Positions 1 to 10,708 of a DNA stretch of 64,000 nt are shown here, piece after piece; the stretch's first letter is position 1, and the number at the start of each line of letters is the position of its first letter. The stretch spans positions 24,724,975 through 24,788,974 of the forward strand of contig OW028580.1 in the NCBI GenBank assembly GCA_932294295.1, in the 5' to 3' direction. Origin of the DNA: Alitta virens (lineage: Eukaryota; Annelida; Polychaeta; Phyllodocida; Nereididae). Below the pieces are notes generated by a model that worked only from the letters and a program-made list of their open reading frames with translations, did no database searches and had not been told where the DNA came from. Made by a program: the position numbers and the translations under genes.

Positions 1-548
1 TTGAAACTGGTGGCAGAGTTTAAATAGCTGTTACAGATAAAATATTTAAAAAAAAAAGGCTGACCCAGCTTTTTAAAAATCCACACTACCCGGATTTGGT
101 ATTATATGTTTCAAATGAGACTAATTTTAGCCCTTCGATGACAATGAAAATTAATTTTTGAAGCCTTTGGTCCCGGACTACTTTCTTCTATGATGGCTTT
201 ATTTTTTTTATCAACATTCTAATTGATTATTAGATGATGCCAAAAATATTCAACATCTTTTGTCACCTTTGTCAGTCGTATATTTAGTCATTTGACCATT
301 GTGCAAATTGCATGCGAAACGATTATTACATACGAATTTAAAGGTAAATTTTAATGGTTTACAGATAACATGTTAGATCGGGACGACATCGTTCCAAAAT
401 TGGCTGCAATAGATCTACCTCACACCAATTTCACATTTTAATGAGGATGGCCTGGCATGAGTTGGACCAACTTATAACTACCCTTTGCAGATCAAGCTTT
501 AAAATGTCTGATGAAGAAGCGACCATACACACCCAAGCAAGACAGCAG

Positions 549-668
549 CCCAGATAGCGCTCTCCAAATTGGGACAATATCATTTCAATATTGGCCGCTG
601 TTGGGACTACATCATACCAACATCCTCATATTGAGCCAATGTCGAGCTGATCTGGCATGTTATCTGGG
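549..668. mobile_element. MITE-like copy of the CCCAGATAGC family
   Basis: Begins CCCAGATAGC and ends TTATCTGGG, an imperfect inverted terminal repeat. Inside it shares GCCAATGTCGAGCTGA with the copy near 41099-41180. No clear target duplication. Confidence 0.45.
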
Positions 669-923
669 AGTTGAAACATTTATTGTAGCAGGAATTATGC
701 ACATTCTCAATGTTATTTAATATTTTGACCATTCTGGCAGTGAGATTGACATTGAGCCAATCAATACAGAATTTCAACATTATGAATGAAAGTGCAAAAG
801 ATATGTCAGCTAATCCAGAATTTTATATTTCCCAAAAAATCCTCAGATCTCTGACAGTCTGGACAAGTGAGGATCGTATAATGAATTTGTCATGTTGCTT
901 TTGTTCATCACTGCATCTTTCAG

Positions 924-3900
924 GACCGCTGAATTATTGTGATGTCATGCCATGCCCGCCCAGGACTACACGCTTCTATTTTGCGGATTACGGTTTGACG
1001 GCAGACACCTACTACAGTTGTGTTGCTCAGCCTATGAAGGTACCATCAGAAGCGTTTTAGATAAAATATTGGAGAATCAAAATAAATGTCCTCCAGGCTT
1101 GTAGGTGCGTCCTTTTCATAAATTGAGATACAAATTTCAAAAAGAACATTCCCTGATGTGGACCAATGTGTGGACATGGACCAAGTTGGGCCTGTCCTCC
1201 TGTTTTTTGGTAATGTTTTGCTATAATTGGCATAGAACTGCACATTTTTCCTAGCTGATGAAAAACTTCTAATCAAGAAAAAAGCTTAAAGTTTGCTACA
1301 GGTATCCTTTAATTAAATTTCTGTTGCTTCTCTGTGACCATAGCAAATGGCCAGGACTCCTATTGGTTAGGGGCTGACCTGGCCAATAGGAGTCCTGGCT
1401 TCACATGGCGTCTTTTGGAGTTGAGTTCAAGTCTATGAAATTGGGTGTGAACTATTTATAATATCAGATCAAGGACCCGATGGCTGTCAAACTCAGAAGG
1501 ATTGATCCTGACATTGACCTTGTAGAAAATGGACCAGCATTAGTGGATACAGCTGGTGGGGACGCCAGCCAGTTTGCTGAGTGCCCTGTGGCTCTTGACC
1601 AGATTATGTATAATTACATAAAAAGTATGTGGAATGATTTTTTCAATAATTATTGTCGTTCAATACAGTATACTATTTATTAAATTTGGGTTTAATAGTC
1701 ATATCCTGAGTAAGAGAGTTTTACATTTTTGTCAGTTAAATCCTGACCCCGAAGGCAGAGGGATTTAAGGGACTGTTTGTACTAACGAAGGAGATAACCA
1801 ACATTTTGTTGGAGTATAATAGTAAATTATTGGATCTTTTTCTTTATTGTTGAGCGTCCCAGATAGCATTCCAAATTGTTTCAACATTGGCGTGATTTCG
1901 GCGATGTTACATGGAAACGACGCTGGCCGATTTGGAATGCTATCTGGGATGCACCCCATGTTGTACCAAAAGTTGGCAATCTGCTGTTCTTCACTGTGAT
2001 ATAAATTTTCCATATTCCTTATATCTTGAGGTCTTCTCAGAATATAATTATGGGAATTTTAGAGAGATGTTCACGCGTTTTAAAAGTTCCTGGGATTTTC
2101 GACGATTTGGCATGAAATCCCATCTGTGATGCTAAAATCTCTATTTAACGTCCACCAAAAACATTAGCCAGCAAATGGGATTGTCCAGCAGATCATCCAT
2201 ATTTTGTAGTTTTGTTCTTTGGTTATCCTTAATATATAATATCTAATACAAAATCGATATTTTTGTTTTTAGGAAACCCACCCTACTGGTCCAATGACAA
2301 AAGTCAGTGGGATGAAAATGAAAAGAGTGAACCTGGCCAGTATACCTTTCCTTGGTGTATAGAAAAGGAAGTGAGTATAGTTCTTTATTCATTTGCATTG
2401 TCTAATGATTTTAATGTGAATGTCATTTATGCGGAGTTTAGAAAAAGGTTTCCTATATCATGCCACTCAGAAAATAATATAGTTGGTGGCACTAACTCCT
2501 CAAAACTGCATCCAGTAATTACCTTACGCTTTTGCACCTGTCTTGACGTAAGACCCTCGCGCAGCCTTTCCGCAGGAGAGGGCTTTGGAGAATTCATAGG
2601 AGCAAGGATCCTATTGGGGGAGCAAGGAATTTGACAGTTTAGATCAGTTCATTTTAACCATAAGAATGCAAAGCTATGAGTCCCTGTACTTATTAAGATG
2701 ATGCAAAGTCGTACCAGACAGATTTTTGAGAACTATTTTGTTCGCCACTTAGTTAAATTTAATGTGACGTAGTGATTGACCTACTTCCATGGCCTACCTC
2801 GCCATGCTTTGATATCTACTAGGGTCTAGGCCTAGACGTAAAACGCCCTCTAGTGTTAAATTTGGAACTAGACTAAAAAATAACAAATCACTGATAAACA
2901 GTTATACTGTAATTTCATGAATCTGTTTTATATAACACATTTCTTTGATTGCATCCCATGGGGATAATTACACTTTTCTTGTATTGGTGAAGTACTTGGA
3001 TTTGTTTTCATTAAAGAAATTCCGATCTTTTATTCAGTAAATAATCAGTAATGTAATATTAAAAAAATGGTTCTGTTTTCTAGGGATGCTTTATTGATAA
3101 CACATGTTATCCACTTTATGTGCTCAATCCTGTGACCTTCACTGGAATATGCTCCACCATTTCTGAGACTACCTGGGAGTTTCCTGAAGGTATTTTCATT
3201 GAAATATGGTACACAAGACCTCTTCATTAGTTAACCTGAACAGTGAAATAGTCACTGTGCACAAAATAATAATTACTAATCCGTACCTAGTTTTAAATCT
3301 TGCAAAGGCTTGGTACAGTAACTGTTCCCATGGAATGGAAGCCAGGTTTTTACCACTCTCTTCCCTTATAAAATACAGTACTATCAAAAAACGTGGGAAA
3401 CACTCCAGATTTTAGACCACACCATACACAGTATCTTTCAGTATGAAGTTTTACGTCAACTTCAGTTATGAGGAAGCAACGGAATGGACAACTATCTTTG
3501 AAATCCCGTCTGCATTGAAAGTCCAATGTGGTCGAAGTAATTTTGAGATAGAAGGCATTGAGTAAATCAGGCATACCTAATCCAAATCAAGGAAATAAGG
3601 CATACCAACTTCGCACAAATGAAAATTTCTACTCAGTACCAAATACTGACGTTTATGAATAATAATTTTATTCATACTGTGCAATTAATTCCAGAAATTA
3701 CCAACCAACCGACTCTGGTGCTGATCGATGTGTGCTTCAGTTCTGGTAACAACTCAGATTCCTCCGACTACACATTCAATGGAACAGTTACTCGAACTGT
3801 GGGTCCTTTTGGCATTGAAGGTTTGGACTTCACAGCTGAAGGAAGTTCTCTGATGTCTGGTGAATCTGCCTTGCCAGAAGAGCTATACACAGTATCTTTC

Positions 3901-5101
3901 AGTATGAGGTTTTATATCAAATTCAGTTTTAAGGAAACCACGGAATGGACAACTGTCTTTGAAATCCCGTCTGCATTGAAAGTCCAATATGGTCGTGGTA
4001 ACCAAATTGCTGTTGAGTACACATTTGTAGATGCTCGTTCATGGAATAAAACTACCAAACTAGTCATTCTGCAGGACAACAATAATGTTCATGAAAATGA
4101 TGATGATGGATGGATCCAGTTGATTGGTGTGAAGATGAATAATGAAGTAGTAAAGCGAAGTAACACAGGTCTTGAAGGAGGCTGGGACATGATTGGCCTT
4201 GGTTATGACATTAGAAGTGGAACCATAGCCTTGTCATGGTATCTGAATGGTCAGGAAATCAAGAAGGACATTGTTGACCTCTCAGGTTTTCAAATGCGAA
4301 TGGGGAAATCGTTCAAATTTTCAAATGCTGAGGTTGCTTGCTTTGAACATATTGATCGTCTCATGGATTCTGACTTCTTCAAAGATGCAGAGCTGTGTAG
4401 TGAGTGTTTTCTGGTGTTATTCAGTTAGAACTTCCCAGATAGCAATCCAAATCGGGACAGCGTTACTTGGGGTGGGCACACTTGCAGTCCTTTTAAAGTT
4501 TAATCATACATTGATAAATTGGCCAACATCAAAAGGCATTTCACTGTTTGATCATTTTGAATTGCTTACTTTACAGAGGAGCACTATGGTAAGAACATTT
4601 TACATTTGGCACAAAAACCCATTGTGGGTAGCAATACAAAATCACTCACCCCTTCATTTTGACTTGGTACCTAATCTATATTTTTTAATAAATACTGCTG
4701 TGTAAGGTGACCAATGGACCGCAGTTTAACCATTTTCATCTTTTGCCCTTATGACCTCAAACATGCATGTCAAATTCTTACATCCTTTATGGTATACCCA
4801 TTAAATCACATTTTACATACTATTAGCTTCTATAATTTATCATCATTCACCTTTTATTGGAACTTCAAAAATATGTTTAACTTATGCATACTAGCGACTA
4901 TACTGTAGATTATAACAAAGAAACAAAATACTACAACAATGCCAGAAAAATGTGAGAGAAAAACCAGTTTGAATACAACCATACCATAATATATCTTTAA
5001 TTTCAACAGGTGGTCCTAAGGACCGGTATGACCAATGCGAAGACTCCTTCAACAATGGACAGAGTAGTAATGTGTATGCCCACTCCGCCTCTACTTTTTA
5101 A
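924..5101 (+). CDS. Secreted-type protein with Cys-rich region and LamG/ConA-like domain (3' part of gene, 5' end not found)
   Basis: Six exons join in frame at AG/GT borders: 924-1039, 1468-1624, 2273-2370, 3084-3189, 3695-4399, 4577-4588 and the last, 5010-5101, ending in TAA (seven segments counting the 12-nt one). The first carries a Cys-containing segment with LTADTYYSCV, reminiscent of a peritrophin-type chitin-binding repeat; the next exons are also Cys-containing (FAECPVALD, TFPWCIEKE, GCFIDNTCYPL). The 705-nt exon encodes a beta-rich domain of about 230 residues that looks like a laminin G / concanavalin-like fold (GFQMRMGKSFKFSNAEVACF near its end), with several N-glycosylation sequons. 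The last exon begins GGPKDRYDQCEDSFNNGQ. Chitin-binding plus LamG recalls extracellular matrix proteins such as Pif/BMSP, but that is inference and weak. The first exon opens with a partial codon, so upstream exons must exist at 1-900 or outside the window. The exon chain is well supported by phase; the function is not. Confidence 0.7.
1350..1399. repeat. Perfect 17-bp inverted repeat
   Basis: GCCAGGACTCCTATTGG at 1350-1366 is the exact reverse complement of 1383-1399, with a 16-nt loop. Each arm carries a CCAAT motif. It lies in an intron of the LamG-like gene. Confidence 0.7.
1858..1948. mobile_element. 91-bp hairpin MITE, CCCAGATAGC family
   Basis: The arms CCCAGATAGCATTCCAAAT (1858-1876) and its perfect reverse complement (1930-1948) enclose about 53 bp. 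It sits in an intron of the LamG-like gene. A related left end lies at 4434 in the intron after the LamG exon. Confidence 0.7.
2530..2635. repeat. Dispersed repeat, related inverted copy at 14420-14530
   Basis: GGGGGAGCAAGGAATTT at the right end is found reversed at about 14430-14450, with related flanking sequence (GATCCTATTGG versus GATCCTGGTGG). Identity of the element is unknown. Confidence 0.4.
2838..2872 (+). repeat. Solo fragment of the Polinton terminal repeat
   Basis: This 35-bp stretch (ACGCCCTCTAGTGTTAAATT at its centre, then TGGAACTAG) matches a tandem subunit of the right TIR of the Polinton at 6944-11279, read on the minus strand. It is isolated in an intron of the LamG-like gene and implies other copies of the element in the genome. 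Confidence 0.5.
3424..3536 (+). pseudogene. Partial duplicate of the LamG exon lying in the preceding intron
   Basis: This stretch matches about 3884-3996 of the LamG exon almost base for base (shared TACACAGTATCTTTCAGTATG and GAAATCCCGTCTGCATTGAA), with scattered substitutions. It lies 160 bp upstream of the exon, in the intron. It has no good acceptor in the right place and runs into a stop soon after, so it is read as a relic of a local duplication rather than an alternative exon. Confidence 0.7.
4577..4588 (+). other. 12-nt microexon of the LamG-like gene
   Basis: Sequence TTACAG|AGGAGCACTATG|GTAAGA has a good acceptor and donor 12 nt apart. The exon before it ends in phase 1 (4399) and the exon after it starts in the matching phase (5010); the 12 nt keep phase 1 and add four residues, giving ELCKEHYGGPK across the junctions. 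Skipping it would also stay in frame, so it could be alternatively included. Confidence 0.6.
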
Positions 5102-5111
5102 GCTGCAATGG

Positions 5112-5241
5112 AATAAATTTATTTGCTGCTCTTCTGTGTTTTGTGTATACATTTGTATGTATTTGCGCAGGAATACGATTTACATCAATGGGCATACATT
5201 GTGTGCAGATTAGCATGCACAATAATGTAGTTCTGAATAAA
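5112..5241 (+). promoter_or_regulatory. Polyadenylation signals of the LamG-like gene
   Basis: AATAAA occurs at 5112-5117 and again at 5236-5241, 11 and 135 bp after the stop codon at 5099-5101. Either would end the transcript with a short 3' UTR. Confidence 0.4.
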
Positions 5242-5396
5242 TTTCATTTATCTGATAATGCGATTTTCTCTTCCCCTAAATTTGAATTTAAAATTTACTT
5301 TTCGGAATAAATGAATGGTTTTCTATCTCATGTATCAAGTGACATTTGTGTTTCCTCACAATGAGTTGCAGTAGTATGCTATAAACTACATATATA

Positions 5397-5830
5397 CATA
5401 AATAATTGATTCTAGTACATGTGTTGGTGTTATCCTTCAGATGGCTGTCCATTCTCTCATATCAAGGTGTTCTCTGTCAATAAAACAGGATAATATACTG
5501 CGGCGACAAAATTGGTGTGCAGGGAACACCTTGATATGAGAGTACGGACAGCCATAAGGGTGCATCATCCACCCCATGATTTTTAAAAAATGACTTCTTC
5601 ATTCTGTCCCCAAGTTAATTTTGTTCCTTTTACCAACAAAGACAGCCATGCAAATTTCAACAAGATTGGACAGGTCCGATGTGGTCCACCAAGGCAATGA
5701 AGTTTTGTATATATCAATTTCCACTTTCTAAGAGATGAATTCTTGGTATCGATCAGTGAACATTGAACAAACAGCATACCAATTTATTTGTATTTCAAAC
5801 AGTATGCACAGTGGACAGTGAAACACCAAG
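5397..5830 (+). repeat. Dispersed repeat containing a 115-bp hairpin
   Basis: A 32-bp arm at 5441-5472 (ATGGCTGTCC... to ...AAGGTGTTC) is repeated inverted at 5524-5555 with two mismatches. The flank 5397-5447 is nearly identical to the reverse complement of 12245-12300, and the following 150 bp is more loosely similar to 12060-12240 (shared ATGTGGTCCACCA). So two copies lie in opposite orientation on either side of the Polinton. Confidence 0.55.
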
Positions 5831-6937
5831 CCACAATTTATTTATGTTGTAAACACCATACACCAGCAGGTTTGAATGGCTATAAGGCCGACTTTGCATC
5901 TGCGTAACTCCAAATGACATATTTGGCAAATATGAGAAATATTGCGGAATACAAAAAGTAAAAAAATCTTGTATTGTAAGTGTAATCTACAGCTGATATT
6001 TTATGCTTTTAGGATGGTTTCTGACTATGGATAACATGGAACTTATAATATGAGGTTTTTTAAATTCATGAATATTGAACATCACTCACTTATCCCAGTT
6101 CTGACAAAATTATAGTCTTGTAGGAAACATTCAGCAGAGTCATTCACCACAGTGAATGCTTCAATCTTGATCAAACCATCTACGTAAGAAGGTTGTTGCG
6201 ACCGCAAAGCAACCCATTTGTAGGAAATCAGAAGTTATGTGTAGCAAATGAAAGATATACCAGGAAACTGCATAATGAGATGGGCAAGAGTGGTGGAGAA
6301 ATGTCAGATGAGAAGACTGGTTTGCCAAATCCTGGACCCCATTCTCATACTTGGTGTCAGGTTTAAGGAGTCTGCATTTGCTTTCTTGTTACAAAGTTGC
6401 ACTTTGCCATTGAAAAGTGCTACTAGTACCATTTTTTCATTCAGATATCATAAAAAATGACACTGCAGAGCTTGTCAGGCACTGCTGTCCACAGTGGGGC
6501 TGGCAGCTGTATACCTCATTAGGGCTTTTTCAGTTGGAGGTCATTAGCTGGAGCATCAGAGGAAAAGGATAAGCAGAAGCAAGATTTAATATGTGTTACA
6601 ATATTGTACAAATTCTCTAAATTTGGGGTTGCCTTGATGTTACACTGTCTGGGTGGGAAGCGGGGGAGGGGGGGGGGGGAGTTCATGATTGAATAATAAA
6701 TAGCATTGGAGATATCAGAGACAGACAAAGATGACAATCTAGAGTCTGTAAACCTGTATGTTGTCTAGAACATGGCCATGATACATTTTACAACTTTAGC
6801 AGAAATTGAGAATTTAAAACGTTACACAGGGCCAGATAGATGGTCAAACTTCTGTACTCAACTTATGGGAATCTGAAATCTAGGAACCCCTTGACAAATC
6901 TTTAAACACCTTCCTGAATCTGGCGAATAGTATTCTT
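5831..6937. other. Non-coding stretch, nothing recognised
   Basis: Contains only short ORFs without recognisable protein content, plus a G-rich run near 6661-6680. No exon chain or repeat family could be supported. Confidence 0.5.
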
Positions 6938-6943
6938 TCTGGT
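6938..6943. other. Left target-site duplication TCTGGT of the Polinton
   Basis: Identical to 11280-11285 on the far side of the element; six bp is the Polinton standard. Confidence 0.85.
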
Positions 6944-7210
6944 AGTAGTATTTAATGCGCCCTGATGTCAGAGCAGCGCCTCTGGTAGTAATTTTGGAAC
7001 TAGAGATGTAAACCCCTGGTGGAAATTTTGGAACTAGGGATGTAAACCCCTGGTGGAAATTTTTGGAACTTGGTACACTATCCTTGGGGGTGCATTTTGG
7101 AACTAATAACTCTGCCCCTAGAGGTAAATTTAGAACTAGAGGCTCTGTTCCTATTGGTAAATTTTGGAACTAGGGTTCTGCCCCTAGTGGTAAAATTGGA
7201 ACTAGGGGTA
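6944..7210 (+). repeat. Left terminal inverted repeat of the Polinton
   Basis: The first 60 bp (with GATGTCAGAGCAGCGCCTCT) is nearly identical to the reverse complement of 11220-11279. The rest is an array of degenerate units of about 34 bp built on TTTGGAACTAGGGATGTAAA followed by CCCCTGGTGGAAAT. Tandem subrepeats inside the TIR are seen in some Polintons. Confidence 0.85.
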
Positions 7211-7440
7211 CAGATAATTCTGCCACATGCTGTATGTAATATTAGTTATGGAATTTCAATATTTAACAGATGCATATTTATAACTGGTTGTGACTAGTAG
7301 CCAATCACATGTAAGCTAAGTTAACCAATGGGGATAGCGGTTCGTTTAATATAAGATTGCAAATATAGTATATGGATTAGTATACACAGTAGTACTAAGC
7401 AAGGGGCTTTAGTCATTTAGCTATTCTTATAAATATAAAA

Positions 7441-7881
7441 ATGGCAAGCAAGCAACTTTATTACGGGGCACCTGAAAGGTTGTTAAAACTTCATATGTCT
7501 TCTCAAACTCGCTTTATTACCTGTGAAATGGAAAAAGAAGATCCAGATAAACTTTTGTTAGCAAGAAGTTATTGTGAACTTCTATGGTGCCTCAAACAGA
7601 CGCTATCAATTAGCCATGATTACTTAAGCCACAAAGATATGACATGTGGATGCAAAGATATCACACTACACAGCGATCTCAGAACTATTATACACCAAGG
7701 TCAAATTGTTAATGATCTGATTGGCATCCAAATTGATGAATATAGAAATGACTGCTGGATGATATCTAATAGCAAAAAGTTCTTTTTGATATGCCAAATG
7801 CTCGACAGCACATCAACTGAATTTCAAGACATGGAGGATAACATGGATTTTTTAGAATATCAACTTGAATCCGAAATGTAA
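7441..7881 (+). CDS. Unidentified ORF in the Polinton (146 aa)
   Basis: An uninterrupted 146-codon ORF with ATG at 7441, 230 bp inside the left TIR. I do not recognise the protein. It begins MASKQLYYGAPERLLKLHMS, has a Cys/His patch in the middle (SHKDMTCGCKDITLHSDL) and ends in an acidic stretch (EFQDMEDNMDFLEYQLES). No signal peptide or membrane segment is apparent. Being first in the element and free of stops, it may be an expressed accessory gene, but it could also be a remnant of a longer gene. Confidence 0.5.
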   Translation: MASKQLYYGAPERLLKLHMSSQTRFITCEMEKEDPDKLLLARSYCELLWCLKQTLSISHDYLSHKDMTCGCKDITLHSDLRTIIHQGQIVNDLIGIQIDEYRNDCWMISNSKKFFLICQMLDSTSTEFQDMEDNMDFLEYQLESEM

Positions 7882-8171
7882 CATAGTGATATAGCAAGAA
7901 GATATTACGGTATACTGAAGGATCTGGAGAGCTACCATTATACAGGGTGTCAATGTAAATCCTTTCTATTACTGAGCTCTGTATTAGCATGATACGTCAC
8001 AGTTGAAGAAAATATTGATGAAATAATCAAGCAAGAAGTGGAAACTGACCCTACATCTTGCTGGCTTACTCAAACTATTGACAAATACAGGTTAATATGT
8101 TTAATTCACGATATGGCGAGATGGATGTAACACTGCGCATTCCACTGAGAATTGAGTCATTCACACTCAAC

Positions 8172-8224
8172 CTTTCACATTATGTTTATGGCAATGTGTG
8201 ACCTACCGAGCAGTCTAAATGTTT

Positions 8225-8259
<35 letters not shown>

Positions 8260-8458
8260 GTAAATATCATGACAATTCAGTTTCACTTGGACATCTGTTG
8301 GGAATCAGTACAATCATGATTCTAACCTGTCACATCATGTTTATGGCACTGTGTGACCTACTGTACAGTCTAAATGTTTTAATATATAAACGAAAAATAT
8401 CATGACAATTCAGTTTCACTTGGACATCTGTCGTGAACAAGCGCTATCATGATTCTAA
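8172..8458 (+). repeat. Tandem duplication of about 140-150 bp inside the Polinton, with an (AT)n run
   Basis: ATGTTTATGGCAATGTGTGA at about 8181 recurs at about 8336 (one mismatch), and ATATCATGACAATTCAGTTTC at about 8264 recurs at about 8397. The first copy carries an (AT)n tract at about 8225-8255. The duplication lies between the two unidentified ORFs and may contain the promoter of the second. Confidence 0.7.
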
Positions 8459-9000
8459 TACATTGGGCGATATTAGGGCAGAAGCTCTGTGGAAATGAAC
8501 TGCATAATGTAATACTTTTCAAAAGCAGGTCTTTTAACACGCTGGAAAAATGTCAAAGGAATTATGATATTTACGCCGTTAATGGGATGATTACAGCATT
8601 GTCAAGTCAATTTCTCAGCTACAGTGTAAAGTACATTATAAATAATGTGGAAGAAGAATCGGAATCGGAATCAGATACGGACATGGAAGGCGAGGAAGAG
8701 ATCGAGTCCAAGAATGGCGTAAAAACTGCTAAACTCGGAAAAAACCCTAAAAATGGTCACCCTGCAATGTCCCATCCATCAGGCTTTGTTCGACACAATG
8801 GACGACCCGAAGATGTGAAAATGAAATGGAGACTGTATCTTGTAGACAAATGTCGTTATCGTGACCACTGGGAAGAAATTACTTCTAGTACAGAAACTTT
8901 CTTAACTATAAGAGACGGCTTGGTAAATTTTTGGAATTCACAATTCGATAGATTTAATCCTGGAATTAAATATGAAGTTATTATGGAGCTTGTAAACTAA
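8449..9000 (+). CDS. Unidentified acidic ORF in the Polinton (183 aa, start uncertain)
   Basis: An uninterrupted ORF. The first ATG overlaps the end of the upstream tandem duplication, so translation might begin at a later ATG (for example 8587). A central acidic tract (EEESESESDTDMEGEEEIES) is followed by a Lys-rich linker and a compact C-terminal part rich in Trp/Arg (MKWRLYLVDKCRYRDHWEEI). I do not recognise a family. The acidic linker suggests a nucleic-acid or capsid-associated protein, but this is speculation. Confidence 0.5.
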   Translation: MILIHWAILGQKLCGNELHNVILFKSRSFNTLEKCQRNYDIYAVNGMITALSSQFLSYSVKYIINNVEEESESESDTDMEGEEEIESKNGVKTAKLGKNPKNGHPAMSHPSGFVRHNGRPEDVKMKWRLYLVDKCRYRDHWEEITSSTETFLTIRDGLVNFWNSQFDRFNPGIKYEVIMELVN

Positions 9001-9193
9001 TCATTTTACAAACTATATCAATAACACTGTGTAAAGTTTGACAATAAATGTATTCAGATACTTTAAAAATTGTTATTACGTCACTTATGCATGTATCACA
9101 TGATATGACCGCTAACTGATTTCTTTAGCTGCTTCGAGCTAGTAACTAGTTCAGTCTTATCAATGATACCGGCAGCCAAGGTATATGTAACAA

Positions 9194-9670
9194 ATGGATA
9201 AGGTATTTAATTCCTATCTTGAAAAGATTTATTACCAACCGCAGTCTCCAGGAAGTTTTACAAGCAGGGATAAAATTTGGAGGTTTATCCGGTCAAGGCA
9301 TGACAAACCCAAAGGTTTAACATTAAAAATTGTTGAACAATGGTTGCAACTTCAAGACACACCATCTGTATATAAATCTCGAGGTTCTAAGTTTAAAAGA
9401 GAAAAAATAATTGTCTCTTGTAGAGATGAACAATGGTCTGCTGACCTAATGGATACAAGTAAACTAAAAAAAGAAAATGACAATGTAACTTTTATACTAG
9501 TTATAGTTGACATCTTTTCCAAATTTTGCTGGGCAGAACCACTTATTAATAAAAAAGCTGAAACAGTTAAAAAAGGTTTCACTAGGGTTTTCGACCAGGG
9601 GCGTATCCCACAAAGAATTTGGGTAGACGCTGGAAGCGAATTTCAAAATAACTTACTAAAAGTAAATTAG
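9194..9670 (+). pseudogene. Polinton integrase, C-terminally truncated
   Basis: Retroviral-type (DDE) integrase of the Polinton class. The N-terminal region (about residues 15-65) resembles the zinc-binding/adapter part. The catalytic core starts with RDEQWSADLMDTSK, giving the first Asp, followed by the beta strand TFILVIVDIFSKFCWAEPL. The second Asp is in RIWVDAGSEFQN. The reading frame stops 11 codons later, before the position where the third acidic residue (Glu) of the triad should lie, and the chromodomain is also absent. The next codons in another frame belong to the polymerase, so the truncation is the deletion breakpoint. It cannot be catalytically active. Confidence 0.85.
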
Positions 9671-10708
9671 ACATACCCCCAGAAGTTTGTGAACATTCCA
9701 ATGAAGAAAGGGCTATTAAAGGTGTTTATTGCACTCCAGAAATAATGGCGGCAATTGACAAAGGTTATGTCATCATGAAAATATATGAAGTTTACCATTA
9801 TCCAGAGACATCTCAATATGATAGTGAAACTATGAAAGGTGGGTTGTTCACAGAGCAAGTTAATTTATTTATCAAAATAAAAACTGAAGCAAGTGGCTAT
9901 CCTCAATGGGTGGAAAGTGAGTCTGATAAAAACAAATTTGTAAAGGAATACAGAGAAAAAGTGGGGGTTGCTTTAGATAAAGACAAAATACAAGTCAACC
10001 CTGCTTTGAGAAGTATAGCAAAAATATTCCTTAATTCCTTCTGGGGTAAACTTGGCGAAAAAAACAACAAGTTAAAAACACAGTTTATTTCTGACACTTT
10101 ATCACTTGCAAAATTACAGAATAACTCAAAATATAGCATTCAGAATGTTCATGTTGTTAATGAAGATGTTATGGTTGCTGAATATAACTGTGACACAACT
10201 TTTGAAGAAGAGAGTAATGTTACTAATGAAATTTTGGCTTCACTGACAACTTGTTATGCTAGATTAGAGCTTTTAAAGCATATGGATTTTGTAGGAAGAC
10301 GAATTCTTTATTGCGACACAGATAGCATAATTTTTGTAACTGAACCCACTCTTGACCCAAATGGTCACAAAGTTTATGATAATTACCCTCCGTTGGGTGA
10401 TTGTTTCGGTGACCTCACTAATGAATTAGAATTAGGTACTTACATAACAGATTTTGCATGCGCTGGACCTAAATCATATTCATACAGGACAAATGATGGC
10501 CGTGAAGGTGTGAAGTTTAAAGGTGTTAAAGTTAATTTTTTAAATTCACAAATAATTAATTTTGATTCTGTAAAAGACTCAGTTTAAAAGATGTAAATAT
10601 GGTGGTATAATCTACAATACATCTCTGGTAAAAAAACTCACATGTACATTTGATAAAAGACAAATTTTACCATCCCTAGATACCATACCTTTTGGCTTTG
10701 TAGAATAG
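9664..10708 (+). pseudogene. Polinton protein-primed family B DNA polymerase, C-terminal fragment, frameshifted
   Basis: The pol frame opens at about 9664, directly against the integrase, with polymerase-like sequence ahead of the first ATG at 9745. Palm motif B is NSFWGKLGE at about residue 97 from that ATG and motif C is YCDTDSI at about residue 189. The exonuclease domain and the upstream palm (motif A) are missing, since Polinton polymerases normally exceed 1000 residues. The frame stops at 10587, but the expected C-terminal region continues in a different frame to a TAG at 10706-10708; a small indel in the A/T-rich stretch near 10583-10592 accounts for this. Dead copy. Confidence 0.85.
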
